Source of the DNA: Septoria linicola
Lineage: Eukaryota; Ascomycota; Dothideomycetes; Mycosphaerellales; Mycosphaerellaceae
Direction: 5' to 3'
NCBI GenBank assembly: GCA_024114885.1
Contig: CP099418.1
Span: 3,844,001-3,908,000 of the forward strand
DNA: 64,000 nt
Shown here: in pieces, positions 22,194 to 34,255 of the stretch
Layout: each line of letters opens with the position of its first letter
Numbering within the stretch: the stretch's first letter is position 1
Translations under genes and position numbers: made by a program
Notes under the pieces: generated by a model
Databases searched by the model: none
Told to the model about the DNA's origin: nothing
Seen by the model: the letters and a program-made list of their open reading frames with translations, nothing else

Positions 22194-24187
22194 CGTGGCG
22201 GGTAGTCGTGAGCGACGAAAGCGTGTGAACCAGCGCACAACAAGAGATTAATCGATCAGCTTCACGCACGCATTACTGGTGTTGTTCAAAGCCGACAGTA
22301 GCAGAGCAATCATAATAATAATGCCACGTGCCCAGGCTCACCCACGCACTCAATGCCTCCCGCATGAAGAGCTCGGGGAGCTCAGCACACGAAGAGCCCC
22401 TCAATGGTCAGCACAAGAGGGATTTGCCGAGATCTCACCAAGTATTCCCGGCGCTAGCTACCCATAAGTTCTCCACCTCCGACACATGGCCGTGGACCAC
22501 AACAGCGATAACGACAGCACCGACATGCATCTATCGACATTGACCAACGTTGTCGCCAGTCTTGACGAGGCAACCACCTTGTGAGCGAGGTGTGGCAGGC
22601 CACGAAGCCATCAACTGCTCGTGATGGAGTCAAATTGTGACGGCCGCGAGCAAGCCCATGCGTAGCTTGCCATAACACTGCCGCTGCTAGATTGAACGAC
22701 TCTACAGGAACACCTATCATCAAGCTCTTGGAGGTCCAGCAATTGACCAGCTTCGATACGTGTAGAGACACCAGCTATGAGATCGAATCAAGGCTCCGCT
22801 AGCCGCGAGGATCGAACCTCCAGGCGTTGGTTGCAGGAAGCGCGATACAGTCTTCATCAAGAATCTGCCCGACACCATCAGCCTGGGCGAATCTGTGCCC
22901 AAGAGTACTGCGACAGAGCGCGGTAGAAGCTCAAGTGACCAAGACTGATGAGCGACGCTGCTGCGCGCACAATAAGTGTCTTGCTGCGCCAAGGCCACTG
23001 CGAAAGCCTACCTTGTGCATGACGGGTTCTGATACCTTGTGAAGACTACTATGCAAGGAGAAAGCAGCTAACGTCGATCTGTTCGAGTGCAGCGTGCTTA
23101 TGGCACGTCGCTGTGACCTCAGTTGAACCAGTCAAATCATGAACTCGAGCCCATAAAGCCAAGGGTATTGAGATATATCGATGACATTGCGAAGATGGCA
23201 GCTGTATCATATAGGGACTGTGTTAGAACTGACAAACAGCAGTATTACCATCAAAGCTAAAGCGTAGCAGATAATGGCCTACGAGTCATGAAGACATACG
23301 GGCTACCCGAGTGCGAACGGCGGTAATCTGGACGAGATGCGACACTGACTCATGGAATTTGATGCCATAGGCAGCTTGTTTCCAGCGGGAGTAATATGCA
23401 AGAAAGCAGGAGAGATCGTTCCCAAGGCTCCTAAGTCGTGTAACACACGGTACATTCTCCCTCGAGACTATGGGTCGGCGCTGGCAACGACTTCGATATG
23501 GATTTGGCGAGCATGAGTCGGCCGACAGTATATGCCGGAACAATATTGAATGAGACTCATGGCCAGACGCAATCTCCCGCTGAACCCGAGCGATACTTCT
23601 CGATGCCGCTTGTGCGATCGTGAGAATGAAGGCCCGTTAGCACTGTGATCTACACCAGTAGTGGGTCGCTGTGCTCTTGCCCTGAAGCTTATTGTGTGAA
23701 GAGTATGGGTACCCGCCTGAGCCCGAGGGGTTCTGGAACTGCCTGACGTTACTGCACAGATCTGGTATACAGACTCAGCGACGCATGGACCACTGCTACT
23801 CGCTCAAGCAATGTAGAGGCTCCCTCTGGATGGTTTTGCTTCAACTACGGATGGCAACCTTCTCAATCTCAAGCTCGCACCAGCTCACGATTTGACGACC
23901 ACAATAGGGACACTTCGTTGTATCCTTGACATCTCAAGCACAATAGGGCGTTGTGATACGGATCTCGGGAGTGGTGTGGAAGGTGAGGGAGGTGTCTGCG
24001 CCGAGACTTCTTGATTCTTCGAAACGTGCATCTGGAGTAGCTGCGAATGGTATAAGTACTATAGGAATCGCTGTCCTCTACGCTCCTCATCAGCATCATA
24101 TCAACAGCACTCTCATTCTCCACAGCATCCTTCGACATTCACTTCAATTCAACAATCAACCTCAAGCTTAATTCCAACTCCAGCAAC
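22194..24187. other. Two-kilobase intergenic region between BIO2 and the hydrophobin gene
   Basis: I see no supported gene over about 2 kb. Small frames on both strands lack motifs and splice partners. The sequence is not obviously AT-rich, so there is no clear RIP or transposon signature. The right end carries a TATA-like element for the hydrophobin gene. Confidence 0.4.
24051..24058 (+). promoter_or_regulatory. TATA-like element upstream of the hydrophobin gene
   Basis: TATAAGTA lies 130 bases before the hydrophobin start codon. Highly expressed fungal secreted-protein genes commonly have such a box. Sequence match only. Confidence 0.4.
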
Positions 24188-24630
24188 ATGCAGTTCACCA
24201 CTTTCGTCGCCGTTCTGGCTTCCGCCGCTTTGGCTGCATCTTCTGCGCTCCCAGTCGCTCTGCCAGAAATAGTCACCATGCCACAAGGCCAGCCAGCAAC
24301 TGTTGGAGCCGTGTGTGGACAGAAGCAGGAGAAGGTTGCTTGTTGTAACGGTGGTGGCTCTGGAGGCAACGGCTTGCTCGCCGGCCTCAACCTCTTCGGT
24401 GGTGCATGCTCCGCCAGCATTCGTTCGTCAACACACCCTTTTATCTAACCCAGTAAACTGACGCAATCGACAGTCGGCGATGAGTGCTCCCAAGGCGCCC
24501 TGGCATGCTGCCCAGTCTCTCAAAGCGTACGTTTGAGGAGCCCTCTCACATCTGGGTTCTCGACTAATCGAATCACTAGTCTCCATCGTTGATCAGCGTC
24601 GGGTCCATCTGCGCTCCAATCAGCTTGTAA
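24188..24630 (+). CDS. Hydrophobin, class I-like spacing
   Basis: Three exons (24188-24422, 24474-24526, 24580-24630) join in phase to 112 residues. A signal peptide (MQFTTFVAVLASAALAASSA) is followed by the eight-Cys hydrophobin pattern: VCGQKQEKVACC, a Gly-rich stretch, GGACSAS, GDECSQGALACC and SICAP. The spacing (7 residues before the first CC, about 20 before the third Cys position, 6 before the second CC) fits class I better than class II. Such proteins self-assemble at air-water or wall surfaces and make spores and hyphae water-repellent. Unspliced reading would lose the last four Cys, so the two small introns are needed. Confidence 0.85.
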
Positions 24631-24962
24631 ATGCATTCATGGTGCAGAACGTCTTCTTAGCGTCAGAGAAGAGAGCGATACCAGAAGCAGTTGAATACCA
24701 CATCATGTAATCAGTCTGCTGGTAAGCAGCAATTAAATCCGGTTCTTCTTGTTAGTTGTTGTGATGCCGAATACTTTTCAGGCCAAGGGGGAAAAGGAGG
24801 AGATGTACAAGCTGGTCACGAGGACAACAGAGATGACAGTCATTTCGAAGTTACAGTTATTATTACACCAGTATGTTTCATTGAATGTGTTTTTAATCGA
24901 TCGTCCATTGACAGTAGTGTTGGAGATTGTCACGTGCGCAGATTTGCCTTCGCGAGGCAGCC

Positions 24963-24994
24963 ACGCGCTTCAACGCGCTCTTGCACGGACGCGT
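24963..24994 (+). promoter_or_regulatory. MCB-like cluster (three ACGCG) upstream of the BRCT gene
   Basis: ACGCG occurs at 24963-24967, 24973-24977 and within ACGCGT at 24989-24994, that is 88-119 bases before the start codon. ACGCGT is the Mlu1 cell-cycle box bound by MBF/DSC1 in yeasts, which drives G1/S genes. A role here is inferred from the match and the target gene type. Confidence 0.5.
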
Positions 24995-25081
24995 CTGTTT
25001 GGCACCACCACATCGACTTCCCACCTTTTTGTGTCCTTTTCTAGTGCTTTGTGTAACAAGACAACGACGACTACCGCGATC

Positions 25082-27790
25082 ATGGCCGACGAGGAGATGT
25101 CTGGTCCTCTGTTCGAGGGGGTTGTGTTCACCATCATCCCCAGCGACGACTTGGACACCGAAAAGACCAACACTTTGCTGACCACGCTCGATGGCGACGG
25201 AGCCACCTTTCGCGCACTTCGCGACGACGACAACACCATCGACAACATCGAGACGGTGACCCACGTTATATCGACGCATGTGGACTTTGAGCAGTACTCG
25301 CGCTGCTTGGAGCTCGGCATCTTTGTCGTCAAGCCGTCGTGGGTGCGACAATGCATCGAGAGAGGCCGGCAGACTTCGCCGCGTCAACACAGTCCCGATC
25401 CCAGCCAGTACTTCCAGGACGTCGTGGTGTGCTGTGCAGCCATTCCCGAGGGCGATGCAGATGCCATCAAGGCTGGTGTGATAGCACTTGGTGGCCAGCC
25501 AAGCAGAGGCATGACCAAACTCGTCACGCATGTCATTACAATGCACATGGACCACCCCAAGTGCAAGATTGTCGAAGAGAAGGGACTGGACTGCAGAATT
25601 GTGCTGCCACACTGGTTCGACGCATGCATCAAACTGGGCAAGAAAATCAGCGAAGGCCCATATCTTTTTCCAGACCCGGAGTTCCATCGTCGAGATAATG
25701 GCCCTGTTCGACCTTCGCCAACGCCTCAGCTGAAAGGTGCCATTTCTGCCACGCCTACTGGAATGCCCACAGATCCCCCGCCGAGTCCATCGAAAGCCCG
25801 CAAGAACTTCTCTGCCCTGCCGTGCAAGCAGATCTACTTCGCTGAAGACTTACAGATCTCCCCTCATCTCCTGGAGACATTGGAGGAGATCCTCGCCGTT
25901 GGAGGTGCTAAGATCATTAACAACGTCGATCAATGCGACATTTACATTGGGGCATACCGAGCGGGCGCCGAGTATGTGAAAGCCTCGCAAGCTGGAAAAG
26001 AGGTCGCCAATCTCGCGTGGCTGTACCATGTGATCCAACGCAACAGATACACGAGTCCAATGCGGAAACTATTGCACTATCCTCTGCCGCCGGAGGGCAT
26101 TCCTGGGTTCGAGAACATGAAGATCAGCTTGTCAAACTATAGTGGCGAGGCTCGCATCTACGTTGAAAACCTGATTAAATACAGCGGTGCTGAGTATACC
26201 AAGACAATGAAGCAAGACAACACGCATCTGATCACTGCTCATCGATCCGGGGAGAAGTGTGAAGCGGCCCAGGAATGGAATATACAAATGGTCAATCACT
26301 TGTGGCTGGAAGAAAGCTTCGCAAAATGTGCCATCCAAGCGCCATCCAACCCAAGATTCAGCCACTTTCCAACCCGCACCAATCTTGGAGAAGTCACTGG
26401 CCAAACGAGTCTCGACATGAAGAGTGTTGAGCGCATCTTCTTCCCTCGGCCTAAGTCGCCACGGAAAGTGCAGATACAGCAGAAGCCCACGCCGCAGCAA
26501 ACCGCCGCAGCAACCAGCTCTGTTCTGGACACACGTGTCGACCAAGACGCCATGGACGTTGACACGGACATACCACCAGCTGAACCTCAAGACGCCGACA
26601 CTGAGGAAGAGACCGAAGAGGAAGCGGACGCCGAAGCGGAACCCCAGCCTGTCAAGAAGCGCCCAGGCAGGCCAAAGAAGTCCGATGTGGCTGCTACTCC
26701 TCGAGCTCTGCCGCAACCTCGCGAAGACGTGGACTCACCGATGCTGCCGAGCACCGGTCGTGCATCGAAACTCAAGGCAAGGGAGAGCTTACATTCTGCT
26801 GCAGCCGATATTGCTGCCTATCAGAAGGAGAGCAAGCGCAAAGGTGGAGTCGTGTACGGAGGAAGACGCTCAAGCCGAACCGACGAGATCTCCTCGCCTG
26901 TGCCCGCAGCACGCAACTCGAGGAAGCGCACAAGTGACGAATACGAGGCTTCGGCTCTAAGTCCTGATCTTAGTGATGGTGAGACCCAGGGGCCTGGAGC
27001 CAAGGCTGGAAAGAAAGCAAAGACATCTGGCACACCCACTCTGCCTCCAATCAAGTGGCGGATGATGGTGACTGGCGACGACCGATGGCAGGACAAGTCC
27101 AGTAAAGAGTCCCGAGACAAGAATGCTCTTCGCCAGCTTGGGGTCTCCCTCACTCAGGACCCCAGCGAAGTTGATATTCTTGTGGCACCCAAACTGTTGC
27201 GAACCAAGAAATTCGTATGCGCCCTTGCTGGTGCTCCTCTCGTGGTAGACACGACTTTCCTTGATGCTGCTTTGGACAAGAAGAAGCTAATTGACGATCC
27301 GCCAATGCTGAAGGACCGCGAGGGCGAAGAGCGGCTTGGCTTCAGACTGACCGACGCTCTTGAGCGTGCGAAGCAAAACAAGCGCAAGCTCTTCGCTGGC
27401 TGGTCGATCTATGTCACCAAAGACATCAAAGGCGGATTCGACACTTACAAGGACATCATTACGCTCAACGGAGGTTCCGCGTTCCTCTATCAAGGCCGCA
27501 CGGGCGTCTCTCTAGCGAAGCGCCGTTCACAAGACGACCCAGCTGCTGGCGCAGAAAGCAATAACCAAGGCACAGATGACGAGTTCGGCTACGTCTACCT
27601 GGTGTCTGGCGAGACACCACCTGAGATCAAGACATGGAAGACGTTCCGAGCTGAGGCTAAGAAGCAAGATCTGGATGCACGTATTGTCACGTCGGATTGG
27701 GTGCTTAGTGCTGCATTGAGTCAGCAGATCGTGTTCAAGGACAAGTATCTGGTAGACCAAGAGGGGGTGACAAGTCAACGGACTGGTTGA
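25082..27790 (+). CDS. RTT107: Multi-BRCT DNA-damage protein (Brc1/Rtt107-like)
   Basis: Intronless, 902 residues from the ATG giving MADEEMSGPLFEGVVF; the frame stays open upstream but those residues look like leader. Four BRCT repeats sit in the N-terminal half (about residues 8-95, 105-200, 265-345 and 350-440), with typical cores such as ETVTHVIS, GIFVVKPSWVRQCIE, HVITMHMDHPK, NLAWLYHVIQ and MVNHLWLEESF. A charged low-complexity linker with an AT-hook-like KKRPGRPKK follows. A final pair of BRCT domains lies at about residues 655-900. Six BRCTs in a 4+2 layout are the mark of Brc1/Rtt107, a scaffold that binds phosphorylated H2A and partners at stalled forks. The MCB-like sites upstream fit an S-phase role. 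Confidence 0.85.
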   Translation: MADEEMSGPLFEGVVFTIIPSDDLDTEKTNTLLTTLDGDGATFRALRDDDNTIDNIETVTHVISTHVDFEQYSRCLELGIFVVKPSWVRQCIERGRQTSPRQHSPDPSQYFQDVVVCCAAIPEGDADAIKAGVIALGGQPSRGMTKLVTHVITMHMDHPKCKIVEEKGLDCRIVLPHWFDACIKLGKKISEGPYLFPDPEFHRRDNGPVRPSPTPQLKGAISATPTGMPTDPPPSPSKARKNFSALPCKQIYFAEDLQISPHLLETLEEILAVGGAKIINNVDQCDIYIGAYRAGAEYVKASQAGKEVANLAWLYHVIQRNRYTSPMRKLLHYPLPPEGIPGFENMKISLSNYSGEARIYVENLIKYSGAEYTKTMKQDNTHLITAHRSGEKCEAAQEWNIQMVNHLWLEESFAKCAIQAPSNPRFSHFPTRTNLGEVTGQTSLDMKSVERIFFPRPKSPRKVQIQQKPTPQQTAAATSSVLDTRVDQDAMDVDTDIPPAEPQDADTEEETEEEADAEAEPQPVKKRPGRPKKSDVAATPRALPQPREDVDSPMLPSTGRASKLKARESLHSAAADIAAYQKESKRKGGVVYGGRRSSRTDEISSPVPAARNSRKRTSDEYEASALSPDLSDGETQGPGAKAGKKAKTSGTPTLPPIKWRMMVTGDDRWQDKSSKESRDKNALRQLGVSLTQDPSEVDILVAPKLLRTKKFVCALAGAPLVVDTTFLDAALDKKKLIDDPPMLKDREGEERLGFRLTDALERAKQNKRKLFAGWSIYVTKDIKGGFDTYKDIITLNGGSAFLYQGRTGVSLAKRRSQDDPAAGAESNNQGTDDEFGYVYLVSGETPPEIKTWKTFRAEAKKQDLDARIVTSDWVLSAALSQQIVFKDKYLVDQEGVTSQRTG

Positions 27791-28139
27791 GTGATTACTC
27801 CCGTTGTTGGCAGCGTGGCTCTCAAGCACAGCGTTGACGTTCTATTTACAGGCTTTCCATGGACATTGCGTCCTATGCTTAGACGAAGGCGATGGTTGTT
27901 CACTGAGCGGGATTATGGGAGCCAGGGACTAGGCACGAGCCGGCGTGTGCGTTTTGCACTTTGATGACTTATGTGAACATGTATTTGTCGGCAGTGGTAA
28001 CGAACATTAGCTCTGTGCGAAGCCCGTAGCAGTCTATATGATTGTCCCAACAGCGGCTCAAGCCAAAGAGTTCAAGTGGTATTTCGTTAAGAGGCCACAG
28101 TTTTAGAACGCAATTACAACCACATTCGTCCTGCATCAT
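27791..28139. other. Convergent 3' region
   Basis: About 350 bases between two convergent stop codons. No gene or repeat seen; presumably the two 3' UTRs. Confidence 0.5.
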
Positions 28140-31100
28140 TCAAGCGAAGACGTCAGTCGAATACCTCTCATTCCTCAAACTCTCGAACCACTTCTCCAAC
28201 TTCTCGTCGTCTTCGGCATCGATCCTCCCCTCTGCGATGCCTTTCTCACGGGCCATCTTTAAGAATGCCTGCTTGACACTCTCTCCTAGCCCTCGACTGC
28301 CACAGACATATATTCGAGCCCCTGCTTCCCAAAGAGGTATGAGTGAGTCCTTGTCTTCCAGAAACACGCCATCAATGTGCTTGTGACCTCCACTTTGCTC
28401 TGGCAACTGACTGAACGATCGGTGCGTAACTACGGCTCCCATCTTCTCCCAGAACGCGATCTCCTCGGAGTAGAGATTGTCTTTGTCAGGATGTCGACAG
28501 CCAAAGTATAGATGTGCTGCAGCAAGTTTTCGACCAGAGCCGATCTGTGCTGCACGTTCTTGGATGAAGCCTCGAAAGGGTGCGAGGCCAGCTCCAGCGG
28601 CGACCATAATCACGGGTGTGGTCTCGGGACTAGGAGGGAGATGGAAGGCGGCATGGGATGGTTTCACGGCCACGTGAACAATGTCTCCTGCTTTGAGTTG
28701 GGAGAGGTAGTTGGATGCTACGCCGATGTGGCGGCCTTGGCCTGAAGTTGATGGCTCGTCTATGACGGCGAACGTGAGAGTTGCGTTGTTGCTGTTCGAT
28801 AGGGGCGAGCTGGATATGGAGTACTGGCGCACTCGCATTGAGATGAGTGAGGAAATGAAGGCTGATAGTGGTAGAGGAATCTTGGGGAAGCGTTCCAGTA
28901 ATGCTAGCAGCGAGGTGCGCTTCGCTGTGATCTCCGCTTCGAAGTGCTCGGATAATGTGGACAATTGCGATTTGGTGGCATCGTCAGGGCTTGCTTCAAT
29001 GAGCATGGCAAGGTTTCGTTTCGTGGCTGGTTGAGATAGCTCGAGATATGCCGAGAACAAGTTCTGGGCAGATACAGGGTGGTCAGTTGGGAGTGTCGTG
29101 CCAGTCTTGGATGTGATATGTAGCATGGCATCCCATGGCAAGGAGAAGCGTGTCATAATCCGGTGAACGACTCCAGGAAGGTTGAGAGGCAGGACAGCAA
29201 GATAGTCGCCAGCTCGGTATGTCATATCGCTTGGTAGCTGAAGCTCGACATGGTGCTTTTCGGCCACGTCTGGGGTCGTCAAGGTCTTGACAGCCACGAC
29301 CTTGGCCTCCGCAACATCTGCGCGAAGATGGGAAGCTCGCTTGCTGAATACTTCGACAGACACGGATTGACCGAGAGACTTTGCAGCTGTGGCCTCGTCC
29401 TCCGCACCGTAGTGCTTCTGAAGTGCTGGCCAAAGTGTATCATCCTCCCAAGCCTGGAAAGCGGACATCATGTCGCCCTTTGCGGCGTCCGCGGTTCCCA
29501 TTGAACAGAGCCGAGTGCTGCCAGCTTTTTCTAGGAAATTGTCAATGGCGGTAGGAACGCGGTGGAAAGTCTTCTTCCAGTCGCTGTGTCCACACCCGAA
29601 GACGGCGAACTTGGTATCTAGTTTAGTGCCGGGTTCGAGATGCTGCAGCCAATTATAGAAGTGAGAAGCGTCATCAGCTGGCTCGCCTTCATAACTAGCT
29701 GTTACAATGACAACCGGCTCATCAGTTGGCAAGTTCTGCTTGGCTGAGTCAAGAGTCTTGACAGCCGATGCTGAGAAGCCATGCGCTCTAGCATCTGCGG
29801 CAAGTGTGTTGGCCAGCACCTCGCTGTATCAAGTTAGCATATATCCGTACAGCGACTGTTGCATGCTGAAGCAAGAGTCGCGTATATAGGACTCACCATG
29901 TGCCGCTATTGCTGCCGTAAAGAATCGTCACCGGCTTTCCGCTTTCTCCATGTGCCTCGTTGGTAGCCGTGGGCGCACCTGGCGCTTTGGAAACGTCGAA
30001 TTTCGACGAGCCAGACAAGTGCTGTTCGATCTTCCTTGCTGTCCAGCCTTCTCGTAATGATGCACGCATGTAAAAGTCCTTTGGCTTAATCGTCAAAGTG
30101 AACGCTGTCTGCAAGTCGTACTGGGGATCATCCATGGAGAAGTTGAAATATTGCAAGAGCGTTGGCATCACAAGCATCATTTCTTGCCATGCGAAGCCTC
30201 GCCCGATACAACCTCTGGCTCCGTTACCAAATGGCTTCCACGAATTTGACGGCAACTTGTCAAAGTTCTCGTCTAGCATTCTCTCTGGTCTGAACTCTTC
30301 AGCGTCATCGCCAAACACTGCAGGATCCCTATGGACGTTGTGAAGCACGATAAGTGCCGGCTCTCCGGCCTCAAGGAAATACTTGCCAGCAAGTACTTCT
30401 CCGTTAGGGTTATTTGGGGTTACTGCAAACCCAGGAGCTGTCGAATATAGTCTAGCCGTCTCGCGTAGTACAGCTGTGATGTATCTAAAGCGATCGATGG
30501 ACGTCAGTAAAGTCTCGGAAGTCTATCAGTGCTGCCACTGTGCCACTTCAAACACACGGCATCCCGGAAACGGAGCTACAAGCGGAGGAATTGCTTCTGA
30601 AAGAAATAGACTCACGGGAGCTGGTTAAGATGCTCGTACTGAACACCACTCATGCCAATGACCTTGTCGACTTCCTCTTGCGCTTTCCTGCAGGCATCTG
30701 GGTTCTTCAAGAGACAATAAAAGCAGTATGACAGCATGCCTGACGTGGTTTCGTGGCCTGCGACGAGGAAAGTGATGAGGTTGTCGATAATAGAGGACTC
30801 GGGCAAGCACTCTCCGGTCTTGGGGTCTTTCCCATTGATCATGGCGTTGAGCAGGTCCTTTGAGTCCTTTGGATTATCGCGTCGCTCTTTCACTAGTGTT
30901 TCGCTCAAGTCCCGCATGCAAGCGATATCAGCCTGCCACTGAGCTTCATCTGAGCTATACAATGCTCGCAACCATGGCGGTCGTCTGGCTCGAACATCAG
31001 CGTGCTTTAAGAATGATACCATAGCTTGAATGAACGGGTGTTCCTCTTCAGTATAGAAGGAGTTGAAGCGGTAGTCCATCGAACAGAGTGCAATTGTATC

Positions 31101-31568
31101 GAGTGTAAGTGCTGTTAGGTCCTTTGTGACAGGTATTCGATACGACTGTCCATAACGTGCAAACTTCAGGACCAGTTGCGAGGCGATGTCTTTCATGTCG
31201 TCGAACATGGTAGCCACATTCAAGGGATTGAAGGCTGGAGTCAGCGTTCGATGGGCTGTGGTCCAATTTGCCTCGCCATCATGCGCTGTGAAAAGACCAT
31301 CGTGTACACCGTCCCGTAGTTCAGCCAATGGTGCAGAGACGTATTTGTGAAACCTCTTCTCGTCGCACAATTCATCGGCCAGAGCTTGTGAAGAGACAAG
31401 TACCAATCTTCGGCCTAAGATGGTCAAGCGAAAGATCTCGCCGTATTGTTTCCCTAATTGGATAATTCTGTTGATCGGGACATCTCCAGTGACCTCCAGG
31501 ACATTTCCAATGATGGGATAGCCTCTGGGTTGCGGAATTGCAATAGTGTCTCTTCTGTCCAACGACAT
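28140..31568 (-). CDS. Self-sufficient cytochrome P450:NADPH-P450 reductase fusion (CYP505 type)
   Basis: Three minus-strand exons (30616-31568, 29897-30484, 28140-29823) join in phase to 1074 residues. The P450 part has the I-helix motif AGHETTSG (near residue 269), the ExxR motif in LRETARL and the haem loop FGNGARGCIG with its Cys near residue 410. The linker leads to a flavodoxin-like FMN domain (ILYGSNSGTCE, completed across intron 2). The FAD/NADPH domain includes RQYSISSSP, AAGAGLAPFRGF and YVCGSRGLGESV. CYP505 enzymes hydroxylate fatty acids at subterminal carbons and need no separate reductase. Length matches the family (about 1060-1080). No membrane anchor is seen, so it is probably cytosolic. 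It stands alone, without other pathway genes. Confidence 0.95.
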
Positions 31569-32193
31569 CTTGTAAGGTTGTCGAGAAGACTAGCTCGCAC
31601 GAATGACTTTGAAACGACCGCGGCCAGGAGATTCAAGGTGGTGCTCTGCCGCTCGAAAGCATGAATGGAGTTATGTCTGATGTGCTGTGGGCAAAGGTTT
31701 GTGAGCACCAGGATCTAGATCAAATGACATCAACGGAACGCATGCTTTTAAGCATATATGGTACCAGGTATTCATTCTAGATATCTTCATCTGATCGTGA
31801 CGTTGACGCGAAGGCGAACGACACCATTGGCTGCTGCGTATACCAGAGCCAAGAAACGAGGCCACTCCATGTTAACGTCTATCACATGCTCTAGGCTTCC
31901 ACATGCGCTTGCCGCAGCGCGTGGCTGCGAAGGCGCACGAAATACATGGCATATGCCGTAGGGGAAATCGCAGCTTTGGCTCCAGAAAAGCGGCATGGTG
32001 AGTGGTTCCAAGGTGAGTGGAGCTTGCTCGTTCTCGTAGAGGAGCGGAGTCGGTGCTCTTGGTCTGCCCGGTTCAAGGGTCCATCAGAACCCTATCGTCC
32101 GGTACTCACGACACGAATGATATTCCACCGAACGGTATAAACGATACCGCTGAACAGATATGCATGCATATGCGTGATGCTATATTCTTGACT
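31569..32193. other. Intergenic region upstream of the P450 fusion gene
   Basis: About 625 bases between the P450 start and the PPN1 stop. No gene recognised. It should contain the P450 promoter. Confidence 0.4.
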
Positions 32194-34255
32194 CTACCCA
32201 AACTCCTCATCGATCTCGTCAGGAGATTTCGTCTCAACGTAAGCTCTACGCACAAAAGTGTACCACGCCTCGTTCTGCTTTCGATGATGCTCCTTCTTGC
32301 CTTTGTGGTGCTTCTTCTTCTTTTCCTTGTGCTTCTTTTTCCCCAAGTCAACCACATAATCTCCAGATTCGACAAGTTCATTGTCGTGGCTCTCGCCAAT
32401 CGCCGCGCTTTCGTCTTCGGACTCGAAATCACCTATTCTCCGGGCTAGATCGATCAAGCTAGGCATTGTCAAGTCGTCCAAGTGGTAGACCTTGTCCTCT
32501 TTCGTGTCGTATAGCACTTCATATTTGAACTTGTTCGGTCTTGGCTCATGATTCTTTTCATGCGGCTTCTTGCCTTTAGGTTTTCCCTCGTTCCACCCTG
32601 CCGTGTCAAAGGTTGAGTCATCAATGCCTTTCGTGAAGTCGTTGTTGATATAGGTAAGATTCGCGAAATACTGTGTGTACTTCAGTAGCGAAAAGGTTTG
32701 TGGCGAGTATGCAGGGCCAGGCGGCGACGATTTCGATGGTGCTTCAGGCACTCTGAACTTGTACTTTTTTGGGCTTTTCTTCTTCTTCTCGATTTCAACC
32801 GGGCTATCGTCAAAGTCGAACGGAGCCGGTCCAGGGACGGCGCTGAAGTCCATGTTGTGGCTCTCCAGTCCCGTAGTATTGTATTCGTAGACCCGCATCG
32901 TGGGGAACAGATTCGGTACAACACTGGCGCTCACAAAACTGGTTGAGAATTTCTCGGCATATTTTCCACCCATCTTCTTCAGGTACTTCTTTTGTTTCTT
33001 CTTTAGCTTGTCCTCCTTTCTTGCGAACACGGCATCGATCCAGCTTTCGGACTTGACTTTCGGAGGAGAAGGCAGCTCAGACCATTCGTCCCGCAGCTGT
33101 ATGAAGTAGTCGGATTTCACCTGGGCCGAGAAGTCCTCATCCTCTTGTGTGGCTTGCAAATATTGCATTCGACCCTTCTTGGTGTCCTTGTCCAGATCTT
33201 TGAAATGCTGAAACATGAAATGATCGTAGTTGAAATGACCATAGTGACTGCTCACAATCACGTCCCTGTACTGTCGGGTCCACAGCGTGTACTTCTGCCA
33301 GCATGTTTCGTCCCACGAAGTCTTGGCCTCTTGTCGGACAGGAGGCACATGTCCAATCAGCATAGCCTTCATTCCCCGATCGCGCATGAATTGCAACTGT
33401 ACACGGAGCCATTCCATCTGTTGGTATCCCGGCTCGCCATGCAGTGCGCAGCCATCTGCTGCCGCATTGCTGCCAAAGAAGTACAGCGTGTTCAAGCTGA
33501 AGACTGCAAGCTTCTGCGGAATCACTTCCACATAGAACCATCCTCCTTGCTCGAAGGAGTGGGACTGTACTTGTGGGATGAACTGTTTCCAGAGGCCGGC
33601 ATATGTTCTCGTCCATTTGTTCGGGCCCTTTGCCAGAATATTATGAGGTAGGATGTCGTTGTTCCCAAGGTTTGGCACGACAGGAATGATGTAGTCGTTG
33701 TTTGGATCTTCATCCTCCTCTTCGCCATTGTGCTTGCCAAACGTCTCGGCCATCTTCTGCACCATGAATCGATTGAGCCCCAGCACTTGCTCCGACGTCC
33801 GTGGCAATGCTTCATCATTATCGTGTCTGGCCGAATCGCCCGTCCAAATGACGAAATCCACCTTGTCCTTGAACTCCTTTGCGACGAATTCCATGGTCTT
33901 GTTGATTAGAGCAATTGGACTGTCGCATTCGCTGGTCTCAGCGCCGTAGATGCCCGCCGGACCTTGGCCACGATGGCATGCTGCATCTTCAGAAGTCGAA
34001 GAGTATATCTCGTAGAATCGATCAGGGTGAAAGTCTGCCCCATGGTCAGTGTGATCGGGCGCAACACAGCTGCTGTCCCTCACCTGTTATTTGCAAGAAC
34101 CTCCCATGCAGCGGGCGTTTCTTTTGCATCCGTTCGAGCTGGTCATTAGAGCCAACGCTGCCGCCAACGTGCCCTCCTAGAGGCACTTGAGCTGGTGGAG
34201 CAGCAGACACCTGTGCCAGCAGCACAGAGGCAAGCAAGCCAACATTGACCAGCAT
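32194..34255 (-). CDS. PPN1: Endopolyphosphatase Ppn1-like, vacuolar
   Basis: Two minus-strand exons (34084-34255 and 32194-34034; 49-nt intron) give 670 residues. The N-terminus has a hydrophobic leader (VNVGLLASVLLAQVSAA) that acts as signal or anchor. Metallophosphatase motifs follow in order: LQITDFHPD (joined across the intron), WTGDSARHD, VPNLGNND, IGHVPP and SSHYGHFNYDHF. The C-terminal 200 residues are Lys-rich and low complexity. Fungal Ppn1 cuts long polyphosphate chains into short ones and is delivered to the vacuole lumen after processing. Family and motifs are clear; the exact maturation is inferred. Confidence 0.9.

Noticed and set aside
22790..22880. tRNA-like GGTTCGATCC on the minus strand
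   Set aside because: The surrounding bases do not form a seven-base T-loop with a five-pair stem or an acceptor stem.
22194..24187. Transposon remnant in the long gap next to BIO2
   Set aside because: No terminal repeats, transposase motif or AT-rich RIP-like stretch could be seen.
24893..25687. Minus-strand frame of 264 codons
   Set aside because: Antisense to the first BRCT domains of the Brc1/Rtt107-like gene.
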